NCBI GenBank assembly: GCA_963850525.1 | Contig: CAWKLQ010000004.1 | Location: 558,001 to 622,000, forward strand | Length of the DNA stretch: 64,000 nt | Origin: JAEMQF01 sp963850525 | GTDB taxonomy: Bacteria > Pseudomonadota > Gammaproteobacteria > Burkholderiales > Burkholderiaceae_C | Reading direction: 5' to 3' | In this document: positions 43,283-52,404 of the stretch, piece after piece | Position numbering within the stretch: the stretch's first letter is position 1 | How the letters are laid out: the number at the start of each line of letters is the position of its first letter | Made by a program: the position numbers and the translations under genes | Notes under the pieces: model-generated | What the model was told of the DNA's origin: nothing | The model's input: only the letters and a program-made list of their open reading frames with translations | Database searches by the model: none

Positions 43283-44671
43283 ATGAGTTTTTTGCTTGCG
43301 AAGATCTTGCTCCTGCTCGTGCTCGCCGCGTCGTTTGGCGCCGCCTTCGCGCGCTGGTGGTATCGGCGCCACTACGAAGACGTGACCTCCGAGTTCACGC
43401 AGCTGTCGAACGACGCCCAGGCCTGGCGCAAGTCGATCGACGAGCGCCTGGCGCAGCCGCTCCAATTCGACGCGACGGCGCTTGCCTCGCGGCTCGACGC
43501 GATCGAAGCCTCGCTGCGCGGCCTGCCGCAACCCGTGGTCCCCGATCTGAGCCCGGTGCTGGCGCGGCTCGACGGCGTCGAACAGCGCATCGGCGCGATT
43601 CGAGTCCCCGAACTGCCTGCACCGGTCGACCTCGGGCCGACCCAGCGCCAGTTGGCCGATCTCGAAAAGGCGTTGCGCGCAATTCAGATCCCGACCCCGC
43701 AGCGCGTCGACTTCGCCGAGACCCACCAGCGCCTGGCGGCAGTGGGCCAGGCAGTGGCCGCGATCCGGATTCCCGAGCCGGCCAGCGTCGACCTGGTGCC
43801 GCTGCACGCGCAGTTGGCGCAGCTCGAGCGCGCGGTCAAGGCGATTCCCGTGCCGCAGGCGCTTGATGTCGGTCCGCTGCAGGCGCGCCTCGGGCAGGTC
43901 GAACAAGCCATCCGCGCGATTCCGATCCCGGCACCCAAAGAAGTGGACTTCAGCGCGGTCAACGCCCGCCTCAACGCGATCGAAGAATCGGTGCGGGGAA
44001 TTCGCCTGCCGGCAATTCCCGCGCTCGACTTGACGCCGATGCAACAGCAATTGAGCGAACTCGATCGCACCGTGAAGTCGATCCAGATGCCACCCGCGCC
44101 CGTGGTCGACCTGCATCCCACGGAGCAGGGGCTGGCGTCATTGCGCGCCGCGATCCAGGCGATTCGCATCACACCGCCAGTGCCGGTCGACCTCGCACCG
44201 GTGCTCGCGCGGCTCGGCGAGGTCGAGCGCACGCTGAAAGCGCTCGCGACGCCGGCGCCGCTCGACCTCGGCCCGGTCTTGGAACAACTCGCAGCGCTTC
44301 AGAACCGGCTCGCCCAGGAGCCTCTCGTTCCCGCTCCGGCCACCGTGCCAGCGGCGGTCGCGCCTGCGCCGAGCGCGCCGCCCCACCCGGACGTGCGCGC
44401 GGGCAGCCGCAACCTGCTGGCACGCGCCGCATACGGCAAGCCTGATGACCTGAAGTTGATCAAAGGCGTTGCCGAGGTCCTGGAAAAGATGCTGCACAAG
44501 GTCGGCGTCTACTACTTTTGGCAGATCGCCGAATGGACGGGTTCCGACGTCGCCCATGTCGACGCACAGCTCACTGCGTTCAAGGGGCGCATCGCGCGCG
44601 ACGGCTGGGTCACGCAATCGAGAAAGTTCGCGCGCGCGCCCGGCGCTGCGCCCAAACCGGGCGGTCTCTAG
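43283..44671 (+). CDS. Membrane-anchored rod-like repeat protein with C-terminal helix-hairpin-helix domain
   Basis: This is a 462-residue protein. Residues 1-25 are a membrane anchor (FLLAKILLLLVLAASFGAAFA) followed by WWYRRHYEDV. Residues of about 55-345 contain about eleven repeats of 25-27 residues with pattern VDL-P-xxxxL-xxVE-xxVxAIxIPxP, for example VDLGPTQRQLADLEKALRAI and LDVGPLQARLGQVEQAIRAI. A Pro-Ala linker leads to a helix-hairpin-helix domain (DDLKLIKGVAEVLEKMLHKVGV, FWQIAEWTGSDVAHVD, FKGRIARDGWV). The domain type occurs in many Burkholderiales proteins. The repeats predict a helical rod. The function is unknown; it sits next to an OmpA-domain protein. Confidence 0.82.
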   Translation: MSFLLAKILLLLVLAASFGAAFARWWYRRHYEDVTSEFTQLSNDAQAWRKSIDERLAQPLQFDATALASRLDAIEASLRGLPQPVVPDLSPVLARLDGVEQRIGAIRVPELPAPVDLGPTQRQLADLEKALRAIQIPTPQRVDFAETHQRLAAVGQAVAAIRIPEPASVDLVPLHAQLAQLERAVKAIPVPQALDVGPLQARLGQVEQAIRAIPIPAPKEVDFSAVNARLNAIEESVRGIRLPAIPALDLTPMQQQLSELDRTVKSIQMPPAPVVDLHPTEQGLASLRAAIQAIRITPPVPVDLAPVLARLGEVERTLKALATPAPLDLGPVLEQLAALQNRLAQEPLVPAPATVPAAVAPAPSAPPHPDVRAGSRNLLARAAYGKPDDLKLIKGVAEVLEKMLHKVGVYYFWQIAEWTGSDVAHVDAQLTAFKGRIARDGWVTQSRKFARAPGAAPKPGGL

Positions 44672-44719
44672 CCTGGGAGGGGGGGCGGCAGGTCCGCCGC
44701 GAGGCGACGCCGCCTGCGC

Positions 44720-45712
44720 CTACTTCGTCATCTTCACGGAACGGTCGAGAAACTCGTTCGTGTAAGTCGTCTTCACGTCGAAGGGCTTGTCGATGCCGAC
44801 GTAGTCGCGCACCAACTCGTAGTCCGCCGCCATGCGGCCGTCGTCGTGGATTCCGAGCGCCACATCGCGCGCGTACTTGTCGCTCATGAGCTTTTCGACG
44901 AGGCTCCAGTTGGTCATCTCGTTGTCGAACTTGAGCGCGCCGTTCGCGTCGATCAGCGCCTGCACGCAGGGATTGGGCTCCTTCACGCACGCCGCGAAAG
45001 CGCGCTGCGTCACCTTGACGAACTTGTCGACGAGGGGCCGGTTCGCCTTCAGGTACTCGGCGTTGACGATCACGGAGTTGCCGTACGGGTTCAGACCCGC
45101 GTCGCGCCACGCGAGGAAGCCCATGTCGTCGCCGAGTTCGCGCTGGAAGATGTGGTGGATGTTGTAGAACGACGTCGTCACGTCGATCGACTTGCCCTTC
45201 AGCGCGGCGAGCTTCGCGTTGGCGTCGATGTTCACCCAGGTCACCGACTTCGGGTCGAGCTTGTTCGCTTTTGCGAGCGCCGGCCACATCACGCGCGCGC
45301 CATCGGCGGCGGGGTTGCCGATCTTCTTGCCGGCGAAGTCTTTCACGCCGGTGATTCCCGAACTCTTCAACCAGTACATGCCTTGCGGCGAGTTCGCGTA
45401 GACATTGAACACCGCCACCGTGTCGGCGCCCTTGCCCTTGGCGACGAGCACACCGCCCATGTCGGCCAGGCCGAACGGCGTTGCGCCCGCGCCGACGCGT
45501 TGTGTCGACAGCGCCGAGCCCTTGCCGGGCTCCAAGTTCAGGTCGATTCCGGCCTGCGTGTACCAGCCGAGCTTCTTCGCGTAGTAATACGGGGCGTGGT
45601 CACCGCCGGGCACCCAGTTGAGGATGAAGTCGACCTTCTGCTGGCCAAAAGCGGGAAGCGCCGCGAGCGTGGCGGTTGCGGCGGCAACACCGAGGATCAG
45701 ACGTTTCAGCAT
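44720..45712 (-). CDS. NMT1/THI5-like ABC transporter substrate-binding protein
   Basis: This 330-residue periplasmic receptor has signal MLKRLILGVAAATATLAALPAFG. The mature start VDFILNWVPGGDHAPYYYAKKLGWY is the NMT1/THI5 pattern used for pyrimidine, taurine or riboflavin-like ligands. GGGAG precedes ATG 45712; an upstream frame extension is disregarded because the signal peptide begins here. It is divergent from the aldolase, permease and ATPase genes, which probably complete the importer. A second receptor of the class lies at 50962. Confidence 0.92.
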   Translation of the reverse strand: MLKRLILGVAAATATLAALPAFGQQKVDFILNWVPGGDHAPYYYAKKLGWYTQAGIDLNLEPGKGSALSTQRVGAGATPFGLADMGGVLVAKGKGADTVAVFNVYANSPQGMYWLKSSGITGVKDFAGKKIGNPAADGARVMWPALAKANKLDPKSVTWVNIDANAKLAALKGKSIDVTTSFYNIHHIFQRELGDDMGFLAWRDAGLNPYGNSVIVNAEYLKANRPLVDKFVKVTQRAFAACVKEPNPCVQALIDANGALKFDNEMTNWSLVEKLMSDKYARDVALGIHDDGRMAADYELVRDYVGIDKPFDVKTTYTNEFLDRSVKMTK

Positions 45713-45819
45713 GGGGTTCTCCCGTAAATTCACCAACCAGTGATTTCGCGAGAAAAGTATAGGGCACACGCTCGCAACCCCCGATGCTGCGATGCCTCAA
45801 GCCCGTTAGAGTTTCCCCT

Positions 45820-46881
45820 ATGCGACGCCATTGGTCCGACCTCTCCGCCGAGATCCTCGCCCTGCTGCGGCAGGGCACAGTGATCCCGGCGCACCCGCTC
45901 GCGCTGGATGCGGCGCGCCGACTCGATGCGACGCGCCAGCGTGCGCTGACGCGCTATTACCTCGACGCCGGCGCAGGCGGCCTGGCGGTGGGCGTGCACA
46001 GCACGCAATTCGCAATTCGCGACGTGGGGCTTTACGAGCCGGTGCTCGAACTCGCTGCGCGCACGGCGCGCGAGTGGACTCGCGACCCGGTGTGCCTGAT
46101 CGCCGGCCTGGCAGGCCGCACCACGCAGGCGTGCGCCGAAGCGCAAGTCGCACTGGCGCACGGCTACCACGCCGGCATGTTGTCGCTCGCGGCGATGCGC
46201 GGCGCGTCGATCGACGAACTCATCGCGCACTGCGCGGCGGTGGCTGCGGACATTCCGCTGGTCGGTTTCTATCTGCAACCGGCAGTGGGCGGAATCGAAC
46301 TGCCGCCTGAATTCTGGCGCCGCTTTGCCGCAATCGACAACGTCATCGCGATCAAGATGGCGCCGTTCAACCGCTACCGCACGCTCGACGTGGTGCGCGG
46401 TGTCGTCGCTGCGCGCGCCGAAGACCGCGTGACGCTTTACACCGGCAACGACGATCACATCGTTCTCGACCTGCTCGTGCCTTACGCCGTGCAACGCGGC
46501 GGGGAACGGATCGAAGTGCGAATCCGCGGCGGGCTGCTCGGCCATTGGAGCGTCTGGGCGCACAGCGCCGTGCAGCAGTTGCAGCAAATCCACCGCGCCA
46601 TTGCCGCCGGACCCATCGACCCCGCGCTGCTCGCATTGGATTCGCGCGTCACCGACTGCAACGCGGCGTTCTTCGACGTCGCGAACAACTTTGCCGGTTG
46701 CATCGCCGGCTGCCACGAGGTGCTGCGCCGGCAAGGCCTGCTCGAAGGCATCTGGTGTCTGGACCCGAATGAAACCGTGTCGCCGGGGCAGCGCGAGGAG
46801 ATTCACCGCGTCTGCAGCGAACACGCCGACCTCGCCGACGATGCTTTTGTCGCCGCCGGCCTCGCCCGATGGCTCGCGTGA
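45820..46881 (+). CDS. DHDPS-family (DapA superfamily) aldolase
   Basis: This 353-residue Schiff-base aldolase family protein has VIPAHPLALDAARRLDATRQ, YYLDAGAGGLAVGVHSTQFAI, IPLVGFYLQPAVGG, VIAIKMAPFNRYRT (candidate Schiff-base Lys) and VTLYTGNDDHIVLDLL. It is longer than DapA and has extra C-terminal helices, so it acts on something other than aspartate semialdehyde. ATG 45820 was chosen over 45784. It shares a divergent promoter region with the NMT1-type receptor and precedes the importer permease, so it probably degrades the imported compound. Confidence 0.85.
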   Translation: MRRHWSDLSAEILALLRQGTVIPAHPLALDAARRLDATRQRALTRYYLDAGAGGLAVGVHSTQFAIRDVGLYEPVLELAARTAREWTRDPVCLIAGLAGRTTQACAEAQVALAHGYHAGMLSLAAMRGASIDELIAHCAAVAADIPLVGFYLQPAVGGIELPPEFWRRFAAIDNVIAIKMAPFNRYRTLDVVRGVVAARAEDRVTLYTGNDDHIVLDLLVPYAVQRGGERIEVRIRGGLLGHWSVWAHSAVQQLQQIHRAIAAGPIDPALLALDSRVTDCNAAFFDVANNFAGCIAGCHEVLRRQGLLEGIWCLDPNETVSPGQREEIHRVCSEHADLADDAFVAAGLARWLA

Positions 46882-46927
46882 TGCGCCTGGCGTGCTGTCG
46901 CGCATGGCGCGCCTGAACGGCACCCGC

Positions 46928-47695
46928 ATGGACCACCCGAACTCCAAACTGCGCCACTACACGCTGGGCGTGACTGCGCACCTGCTGTTCCTGCTCGCCT
47001 GGTACCTGTTCGTGCGCTTCGGCGACGTGCCCCGGTTCGTCATGCCCTCGCCGGGCGACACGTTTCGCGCGCTGCTGATTCCCGACTACGGCTGGTGGTC
47101 TAACACGCTCGTGACTGCGACTGAGATTTTCGGCGGTTACGCGCTCGCGCTCGTCGTGGGCGTGCTGCTCGCGCTGCTGTTCACGTGGTCCAAGACGCTC
47201 GAGTCGCTGATGCTGCCGCTGCTCGTCACGCTGAACATGGTTCCCAAGGTGGCGCTGGGGCCGCTCATCATCGTCTGGTTCAAGTACGGCGTGCTGCCCA
47301 ATTCGATGATGGCGTTCTCGATCGCCGTGTTTCCCATCCTGCTGACCACGGCGCGGGGTTTGCGCGAAATCGAACCCGACCTGCTGGACCTGGTGCGGTC
47401 GCTGCGCGGTTCGCGTTGGCAGTTGTTCGCGAAGATCCAGTTGCCCGGCGCGTTGCCTTACGTGTTTTCCGGAATGAAGGTCGCGGCGATCCTTGCCGTC
47501 GCGGGAGCGATCGTCGGCGAATTCCTCGGCTCGGACCGTGGCCTGGGTTACCTGATGCTGCAGGTGCAGGTGACGCTGGACACGCCGGCCATGTTCATGG
47601 CGGTGGGCCTGATCACGCTGCTGGGCATGCTGCTCTACGGCATCGTCATGCTGCTCGAACACCTTCTGGTCGTGAAAGACGCGCGCGTGTCATGA
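46928..47695 (+). CDS. NMT1-class ABC transporter permease (SsuC/TauC-like)
   Basis: This 255-residue inner-membrane permease with about six spans has VMPSPGDTFRALL, TLVTATEIFGGYALALVVG, NMVPKVALGPLIIVWF, the coupling loop LVRSLRGSRWQLFAKIQLPGALP and IVGEFLGSDRGLGYLM. ATG 46928 is preferred; ATG 46904 is also in frame. The stop overlaps the ATPase start by ATGA. A second permease of the class is at 50107. Confidence 0.92.
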   Translation: MDHPNSKLRHYTLGVTAHLLFLLAWYLFVRFGDVPRFVMPSPGDTFRALLIPDYGWWSNTLVTATEIFGGYALALVVGVLLALLFTWSKTLESLMLPLLVTLNMVPKVALGPLIIVWFKYGVLPNSMMAFSIAVFPILLTTARGLREIEPDLLDLVRSLRGSRWQLFAKIQLPGALPYVFSGMKVAAILAVAGAIVGEFLGSDRGLGYLMLQVQVTLDTPAMFMAVGLITLLGMLLYGIVMLLEHLLVVKDARVS

Positions 47696-48492
47696 ACCCT
47701 TCTTCCATCGATTCGGGCAGCGCCGCGGCGCTGCCTTTCATCCACCTCGCTGGTGTGTCCAAGTCGTACCGCAGCGGGCGCAACAAGGCGCACCTCGCGA
47801 TCTCCGACGCGACGTTCGACGTGCACCCGGGCGAGCTGGTCGCACTCGTCGGGCCTTCGGGTTGCGGCAAGTCGACGCTGCTGAAAATCCTCGCCGGCCT
47901 GCATGGCCACGACGAAGGCACGGTGCAGATCGGCTCGGCAACGCACCCCTTCGACCCGGCGCGCGACATCGGCATGGTGTTCCAGGCGCCGCTGCTGCTG
48001 AAGTGGCGGCGCATCCTGGACAACGTCTTGCTGCCCGCCGAACTGCTGGGCCTGCCGATGGCGGCGGCACGCGAGCGCGCACGCGACTTGCTCGCGCTCG
48101 TCGGAATTTCCGGCAGCGAAGACAAGTACCCGTACGAACTCTCGGGCGGAATGCAGCAACGCGCGGCGATCGCGCGCGCCCTCATCCACGACCCGAAACT
48201 CGTGCTCATGGACGAACCCTTCGGCGCGCTGGACGCGCTGACGCGCGAGAAGATGAACCTCGAGTTGCTGCGCATCTGGAAGGAATCCGGCAAGACGATC
48301 GTCTTCGTCACGCACGGCATTTCGGAAGCCGTGTTCCTGGGTTCGCGCGTCATCGTTCTCAGCGCCGGCCCGGCGCGAATGGCCGACAACTTCGAGATCG
48401 ATCTGCCGCACCCGCGCACCCTGGACATGAAGACGCAGGAGCGTTTTGGCGCGTATACGCGGCGGATTTACAAGTTGCTGGGGATGGAATGA
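47692..48492 (+). CDS. NMT1-class ABC transporter ATPase (SsuB/TauB-like)
   Basis: This 266-residue nucleotide-binding subunit has Walker A GPSGCGKST, Q-loop MVFQAPLLLKW, signature LSGGMQQR, Walker B LVLMDEPFGALD and H-loop VFVTHGISEAVFL. It is the only ATPase in a locus with two permeases and two receptors, so it may serve both. The ATG overlaps the permease stop. Two REP-like palindromes follow the stop. Confidence 0.95.
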   Translation: MNPSSIDSGSAAALPFIHLAGVSKSYRSGRNKAHLAISDATFDVHPGELVALVGPSGCGKSTLLKILAGLHGHDEGTVQIGSATHPFDPARDIGMVFQAPLLLKWRRILDNVLLPAELLGLPMAAARERARDLLALVGISGSEDKYPYELSGGMQQRAAIARALIHDPKLVLMDEPFGALDALTREKMNLELLRIWKESGKTIVFVTHGISEAVFLGSRVIVLSAGPARMADNFEIDLPHPRTLDMKTQERFGAYTRRIYKLLGME

Positions 48493-48508
48493 CTTGCACG
48501 GTAAACCT

Positions 48509-48614
48509 GTCATCCCGGCGCACGCCGGGATCCACTTTTCCAATATCGTCGTCGCGGCAGCGGTGGATCCCGGCCTCGTATCAAGTACGGGATGGCACTT
48601 TCGCCGGGATGACA
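48509..48614. repeat. Pair of inverted REP-like palindromes
   Basis: The first unit (48509-48534) is GTC, ATCCCGGC, loop GCAC, GCCGGGAT, CCA. The second (48564-48614) is in inverse orientation: TGGATCCCGGC and GCCGGGATGACA are separated by a 28-base loop instead of 4. The second unit ends 11 bp before the enolase-family start codon. The pair resembles a BIME and may separate expression of the transporter genes from the enzyme gene. Confidence 0.8.
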
Positions 48615-48625
48615 CCGGTTGTGGC

Positions 48626-50110
48626 ATGAGCGCCCCGATGCAACTCGTCGTCGAAGCCATCGAACTGCGCGAACGCAACGTCGTGCTTCGCATGCCGTTT
48701 CGCTTCGGCGTCGTCACGCTGACGCAGGCGCCGCAAGTGTTTGCGCGGGTTCGCGTGCGCCTTGCCGACGGCCGGCACGGCACCGGCATGGCCGCGGAAT
48801 TGCTCGCGCCAAAGTGGTTCGACAAGAACCCAGCGCTCAGCAACGAAGACAACTTCGAGCAATTGCGCGCAGCACTGCGCATCGCGCGCGAGTTGTACCT
48901 CGACGGCGCGAGCCGCACCGCGTTCGGCCATTTCACGCACCACTATCGGCCACAGGTCGAGCGTGCCGCAGCGCTCGCGCTGAACCCGCTCGTCGCGAAC
49001 TACGGCCCGGCGCTGATTGACCGCGCGCTGCTCGACGCGCTGTGCCGCGCGCTGCAGCGGCCTTTCCATGAGGTGCTGCGCGAGAACCTGTGCGGCATCG
49101 GCGCGACGCCGCTGTGCGCCGACCTGGAGGGTTTTGACTTTTCCGGCTATCTCGCTGCGCTGCGGCCCGCGCCGCAAATCGCCGCACGCCACACCGTGGG
49201 CCTGGTCGACCCGATCGTGCGCGCCGACCAGAGCGAGCGCGTCGGAGACGGTCTGCCCGAGACGCTCGAAGAAGTCGTACAGACCTACGGCCACCGCTGG
49301 TTCAAGCTGAAGGTCGCCGGAGACGTCGACGCGGACCTGCAGCGGCTGATCCGAATTGCAGCAGTGCTCGACCGCATCGACGGCGACTACCGCGCCACGC
49401 TCGACGGCAACGAACAGTACGACAGCGTCGACGGCGTGCTCGAACTCTGGGGCCGCATGCGCGCCGAGCCGCGCCTGGCGCGGCTGTGCAGCAGCATCCA
49501 GTTCATCGAGCAGCCGATCAAGCGCCAGGCGGCGCTGCAGCAAAGCGTCGCCACGCTGGCGGCGCACAAGCCGGTGATCCTCGACGAGTCCGACGATTCG
49601 CTCGACGCCTTCGTGCGTGGCCGGGCAATGGGCTACACCGGTGTCTCGTCCAAGACGTGCAAAGGTTTCTACAAATCGATTCTCAACGCGGCACGCTGCG
49701 TGATGTGGAACGTGCAAGCCGGCGCGAACGCAGGCCATGCGGCGCACGCGGCCGACGCGCCACGCTATTTCATGAGCGCCGAGGACTTGACGATTCAAGC
49801 CGGTCTGGCGCTGCAGCAAGACCTGGCGCTGGTCGCGCTGCTCGGCATCACGCATGTCGAGCGCAACGGCCACCACTACGTGAACGGCATGACCGGCCTG
49901 CCCGGCACCGAACAAGAAGCGTTTCTCGCCGCGCACCCGGACCTCTATGAACGCAGCCACGGCGCCGTGCGCGTGCGCATCCGCGACGGCCATCTGGCGA
50001 TCGGCTCGTTGGGCGGCGTCGGCTTCGCCAGTGGCACGTTCCCGGATTGGCAATCCATGCAACCGATGCAGGCGCCCGAGATCGGTGCCGCGAGGCCGCG
50101 CCTGCCATGA
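48626..50110 (+). CDS. Enolase-superfamily enzyme (mandelate racemase-like)
   Basis: This 494-residue protein has the enolase-superfamily barrel pattern: KLKVAGD (catalytic Lys region), TLDGNEQYDS (Asp metal ligand), IQFIEQPIKRQ (Glu ligand) and VILDESDDSLDAF. SSKTCKGFYKSILNAARC contains another candidate Lys. It is longer than typical members, with an extended N-terminal capping domain. It would abstract a proton next to a carboxylate to dehydrate or racemise an acid. ATG 48626 is used; the frame upstream crosses REP palindromes. It overlaps the next permease gene by ATGA. Confidence 0.8.
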   Translation: MSAPMQLVVEAIELRERNVVLRMPFRFGVVTLTQAPQVFARVRVRLADGRHGTGMAAELLAPKWFDKNPALSNEDNFEQLRAALRIARELYLDGASRTAFGHFTHHYRPQVERAAALALNPLVANYGPALIDRALLDALCRALQRPFHEVLRENLCGIGATPLCADLEGFDFSGYLAALRPAPQIAARHTVGLVDPIVRADQSERVGDGLPETLEEVVQTYGHRWFKLKVAGDVDADLQRLIRIAAVLDRIDGDYRATLDGNEQYDSVDGVLELWGRMRAEPRLARLCSSIQFIEQPIKRQAALQQSVATLAAHKPVILDESDDSLDAFVRGRAMGYTGVSSKTCKGFYKSILNAARCVMWNVQAGANAGHAAHAADAPRYFMSAEDLTIQAGLALQQDLALVALLGITHVERNGHHYVNGMTGLPGTEQEAFLAAHPDLYERSHGAVRVRIRDGHLAIGSLGGVGFASGTFPDWQSMQPMQAPEIGAARPRLP

Positions 50111-50937
50111 ACCCACCGGCCTCCGCGCCCGAACCGTCCGAGCCGTCCGAAGAGAGCGGCGCGGTGGCGCGTTTCGCTGCGCGCGCCGGTTACTACGTTC
50201 CCAGCGTGCTCGTCATGCTAGCGCTGCTCGTTGCGTGGCAAGTCGGCGTCACCGCTTTCGGCGTCAAAGAATACATCCTGCCCACGCCCTGGGCCGCGCT
50301 GCGCACCCTCGCCGACCCGAATTTCCAATGGATCACGAACCTGCTCGCGACGCTCTACGCCGTGCTCGGCGCGTTTGTGCTGTCGGCAGTGCTCGGCGTG
50401 CTGCTCGCCGTGGTCATCGTCTGGAACGACATGTGGCTGCGCACCGTGATGCCGGTGCTCGTGCTGTTCAACACCTTGCCAAAGATTGCCCTGGCGCCGC
50501 TGTTCGTGATTTGGCTGGGCTACGGCATCTGGCCGAACATCGTGATCGGCACGACGATCGCGTTTTTCCCTATGGTCGTGAACACCGCCGTCGGCCTGGC
50601 GAGCGCCGAGCCGGAGATGCTCGACCTGGTGCGCACGCTGCGCGCGAGCCGCTGGCAGGTGCTGACGAAGATCCGCTTCCCGAACGCCGTGCCGTACATC
50701 TTCGTCGGCCTGAAGTTGAACGCTACGATGAGCGTGATCGGCGCGCTCGTCGGCGAGTTCGTCGCGTCGGAGCGTGGCCTGGGCTCGCTCATCATCACCG
50801 GCGGCGTGACGATGGCCACGGCGTCGATCTTCGCCTCGCTGATGCTGATTTCTGCAATGGGCCTGGTGCTCTACGGTCTGGTCGTGGCCGCCGAGCGGAT
50901 GATTGCGCCCTGGGCGCACCGGGATGCCGCGGCCTGA
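50107..50937 (+). CDS. Second NMT1-class ABC transporter permease
   Basis: This 276-residue inner-membrane permease has ILPTPWAALRTLA, NLLATLYAVLGAFVLSAVLGVLL, NTLPKIALAPLFVIWLGYG, the coupling loop LVRTLRASRWQVLTKIRFPNAVP and LVGEFVASERGLGSLI. It is clearly paralogous to 46928. It starts within the stop of the enolase-family gene and is followed 24 bp later by a receptor gene. It could form a heterodimer with the first permease or a separate importer using the same ATPase. Confidence 0.92.
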   Translation: MNPPASAPEPSEPSEESGAVARFAARAGYYVPSVLVMLALLVAWQVGVTAFGVKEYILPTPWAALRTLADPNFQWITNLLATLYAVLGAFVLSAVLGVLLAVVIVWNDMWLRTVMPVLVLFNTLPKIALAPLFVIWLGYGIWPNIVIGTTIAFFPMVVNTAVGLASAEPEMLDLVRTLRASRWQVLTKIRFPNAVPYIFVGLKLNATMSVIGALVGEFVASERGLGSLIITGGVTMATASIFASLMLISAMGLVLYGLVVAAERMIAPWAHRDAAA

Positions 50938-50961
50938 ATGAAAACACAAGGAGAGACTGAC

Positions 50962-51987
50962 ATGCACTCGACCCACACCACCGCGAAACCCTGGCGCGCA
51001 CGCCTGAGCACGGCACTCGCCTGCCTCGCCAGCGCGGCGCTGCTCGCCATCGCCGCACCTGCGAGCGCGCAAGAAAAAATCCAGCTGCAACTGAACTGGT
51101 TCCACCTCGCCGACCATTCGCCGATCTACCTCGCGTTGAAGAAGGGCTACTACAAGGAAGAAGGGTTGGACCTGACGGTACTGCGCGGCAGCGGCTCGGC
51201 CGACAGCGCGAAGAAAATCGACCTCGGCCAGTCCGACATCGGCATCTCCGACGCGCCCACCGTGATGACGGCGATCAGCAAGGGCGCGAACCTGAAGATG
51301 GTCGCAGTCGTCTACGACAAGGCGGGCAACAACCTGTTCTTCCGCAAGGGCGCGAACATCAAGTCGCCGAAAGACCTGATCGGCAAGAAGATCGCCGTGC
51401 CGCCGGCCGATTCGCACCGCGTGCTCTGGCCGGCGTTCGCCGCGCTGCACGGCATCGACCCGGCGAGCGTCACGCTCGTCAACGTCAAGCCCGAGGGCAA
51501 GCAGGCGATCGTCGCCGCCAACGAAGTCGACGCCGCGTTCGACCTGTACACGAGTTATGCGATTTGGGAAAAGGTGCTCGGCAAGGGCGACGTGGGGCAT
51601 CTGTTGTGGGCCGACTTCGGCCTGCCGATCTACGGCCACACCTACTTCGTCAACAACGACCTGATCAAGAAGAACCCCAAGCTCATCGAGCGCTTCCTGC
51701 GCGCCACGCACAAGGGCTGGCGTGACGCGAAGGCCGACCCCGCGGCATCAATCGCCGCGATGGCCGAACAGGTGCCCGGCCTGGACGCGGCGACGCTGCT
51801 CGCGACGATGCCGCAGATCCTCGATCTGTGCGTCACGGAACGCTCCGCCAAACACGGCATGGGCTGGATCGAGACCGAGCTGATGCAAAAGACGATGGAC
51901 ATCACGTTCGCCAACGCCAAGCCGGAGAAGGCGCTTGCGGTGGCCGATGTGTTCACGAACGCGTTCAGCAGCAAAATCAAGCCATGA
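50962..51987 (+). CDS. Second NMT1/THI5-like ABC transporter substrate-binding protein
   Basis: This 341-residue periplasmic receptor has a long signal peptide ending APASAQ. The mature start is IQLQLNWFHLADHSPIYLALKKGYY, then LTVLRGSGSADSAKKIDLGQSDIGISDAPTV and KSPKDLIGKKIAVPPADSH. AAGGAG lies 8 bases before ATG 50962; an in-frame ATG at 50938 is less likely. It is only distantly similar to the receptor at 44720, so the two probably bind different or differently modified ligands. Confidence 0.92.
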   Translation: MHSTHTTAKPWRARLSTALACLASAALLAIAAPASAQEKIQLQLNWFHLADHSPIYLALKKGYYKEEGLDLTVLRGSGSADSAKKIDLGQSDIGISDAPTVMTAISKGANLKMVAVVYDKAGNNLFFRKGANIKSPKDLIGKKIAVPPADSHRVLWPAFAALHGIDPASVTLVNVKPEGKQAIVAANEVDAAFDLYTSYAIWEKVLGKGDVGHLLWADFGLPIYGHTYFVNNDLIKKNPKLIERFLRATHKGWRDAKADPAASIAAMAEQVPGLDAATLLATMPQILDLCVTERSAKHGMGWIETELMQKTMDITFANAKPEKALAVADVFTNAFSSKIKP

Positions 51988-52039
51988 TTCGCTGGCAATC
52001 CGGGGTGACTCGTCGTCAAGCGATCCTGGGCCGAACGAC

Positions 52040-52366
52040 GTGAGCACCCCCTGGCAGACGCTTGAGCCCACACGCGCCGCAATCGACGCCGGCCGTGGGC
52101 CGGTGCTTCTCGAGTTCGGCAGCCCGAGCTGCGGCCATTGCCGCGCGGCGTTACCGATGATCGAGCAGGCGCTGGCTGAGCACGCGCCGCTGCTGCATCT
52201 GAAAGTCGCCGACGGCCCGGGGCAGCCGCTCGGCCGCTCGTTTGGCGTGAAGCTCTGGCCCACGCTGGTGTTCCTGCGCGACGGCAAGGAAGTCGCGCGG
52301 CTGGTTCGGCCGCGCGAGGTGGCGGCGTTGCGCGCGGCGCTGGCCAGCGTCGCGATCCCGATCTGA
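52040..52366 (+). CDS. Thioredoxin-fold protein with CGHC active site
   Basis: In this 108-residue cytosolic thioredoxin-like protein, VLLEFGSPSCGHCRAALPMIEQ carries the redox motif CGHC, the sequence found in protein disulphide isomerases rather than the CGPC of thioredoxin 1. The cis-Pro is in LWPTLVFLRDGKEV. GTG 52040 is taken as start; the frame upstream has no family features. It follows the NMT1 receptor gene by 52 bp and is convergent with the isomerase gene at 52405. Confidence 0.82.
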   Translation: MSTPWQTLEPTRAAIDAGRGPVLLEFGSPSCGHCRAALPMIEQALAEHAPLLHLKVADGPGQPLGRSFGVKLWPTLVFLRDGKEVARLVRPREVAALRAALASVAIPI

Positions 52367-52404
52367 GTCCTGCGGCGGCGGGGCGCGTCGCGCACCCAGG
52401 CCGA

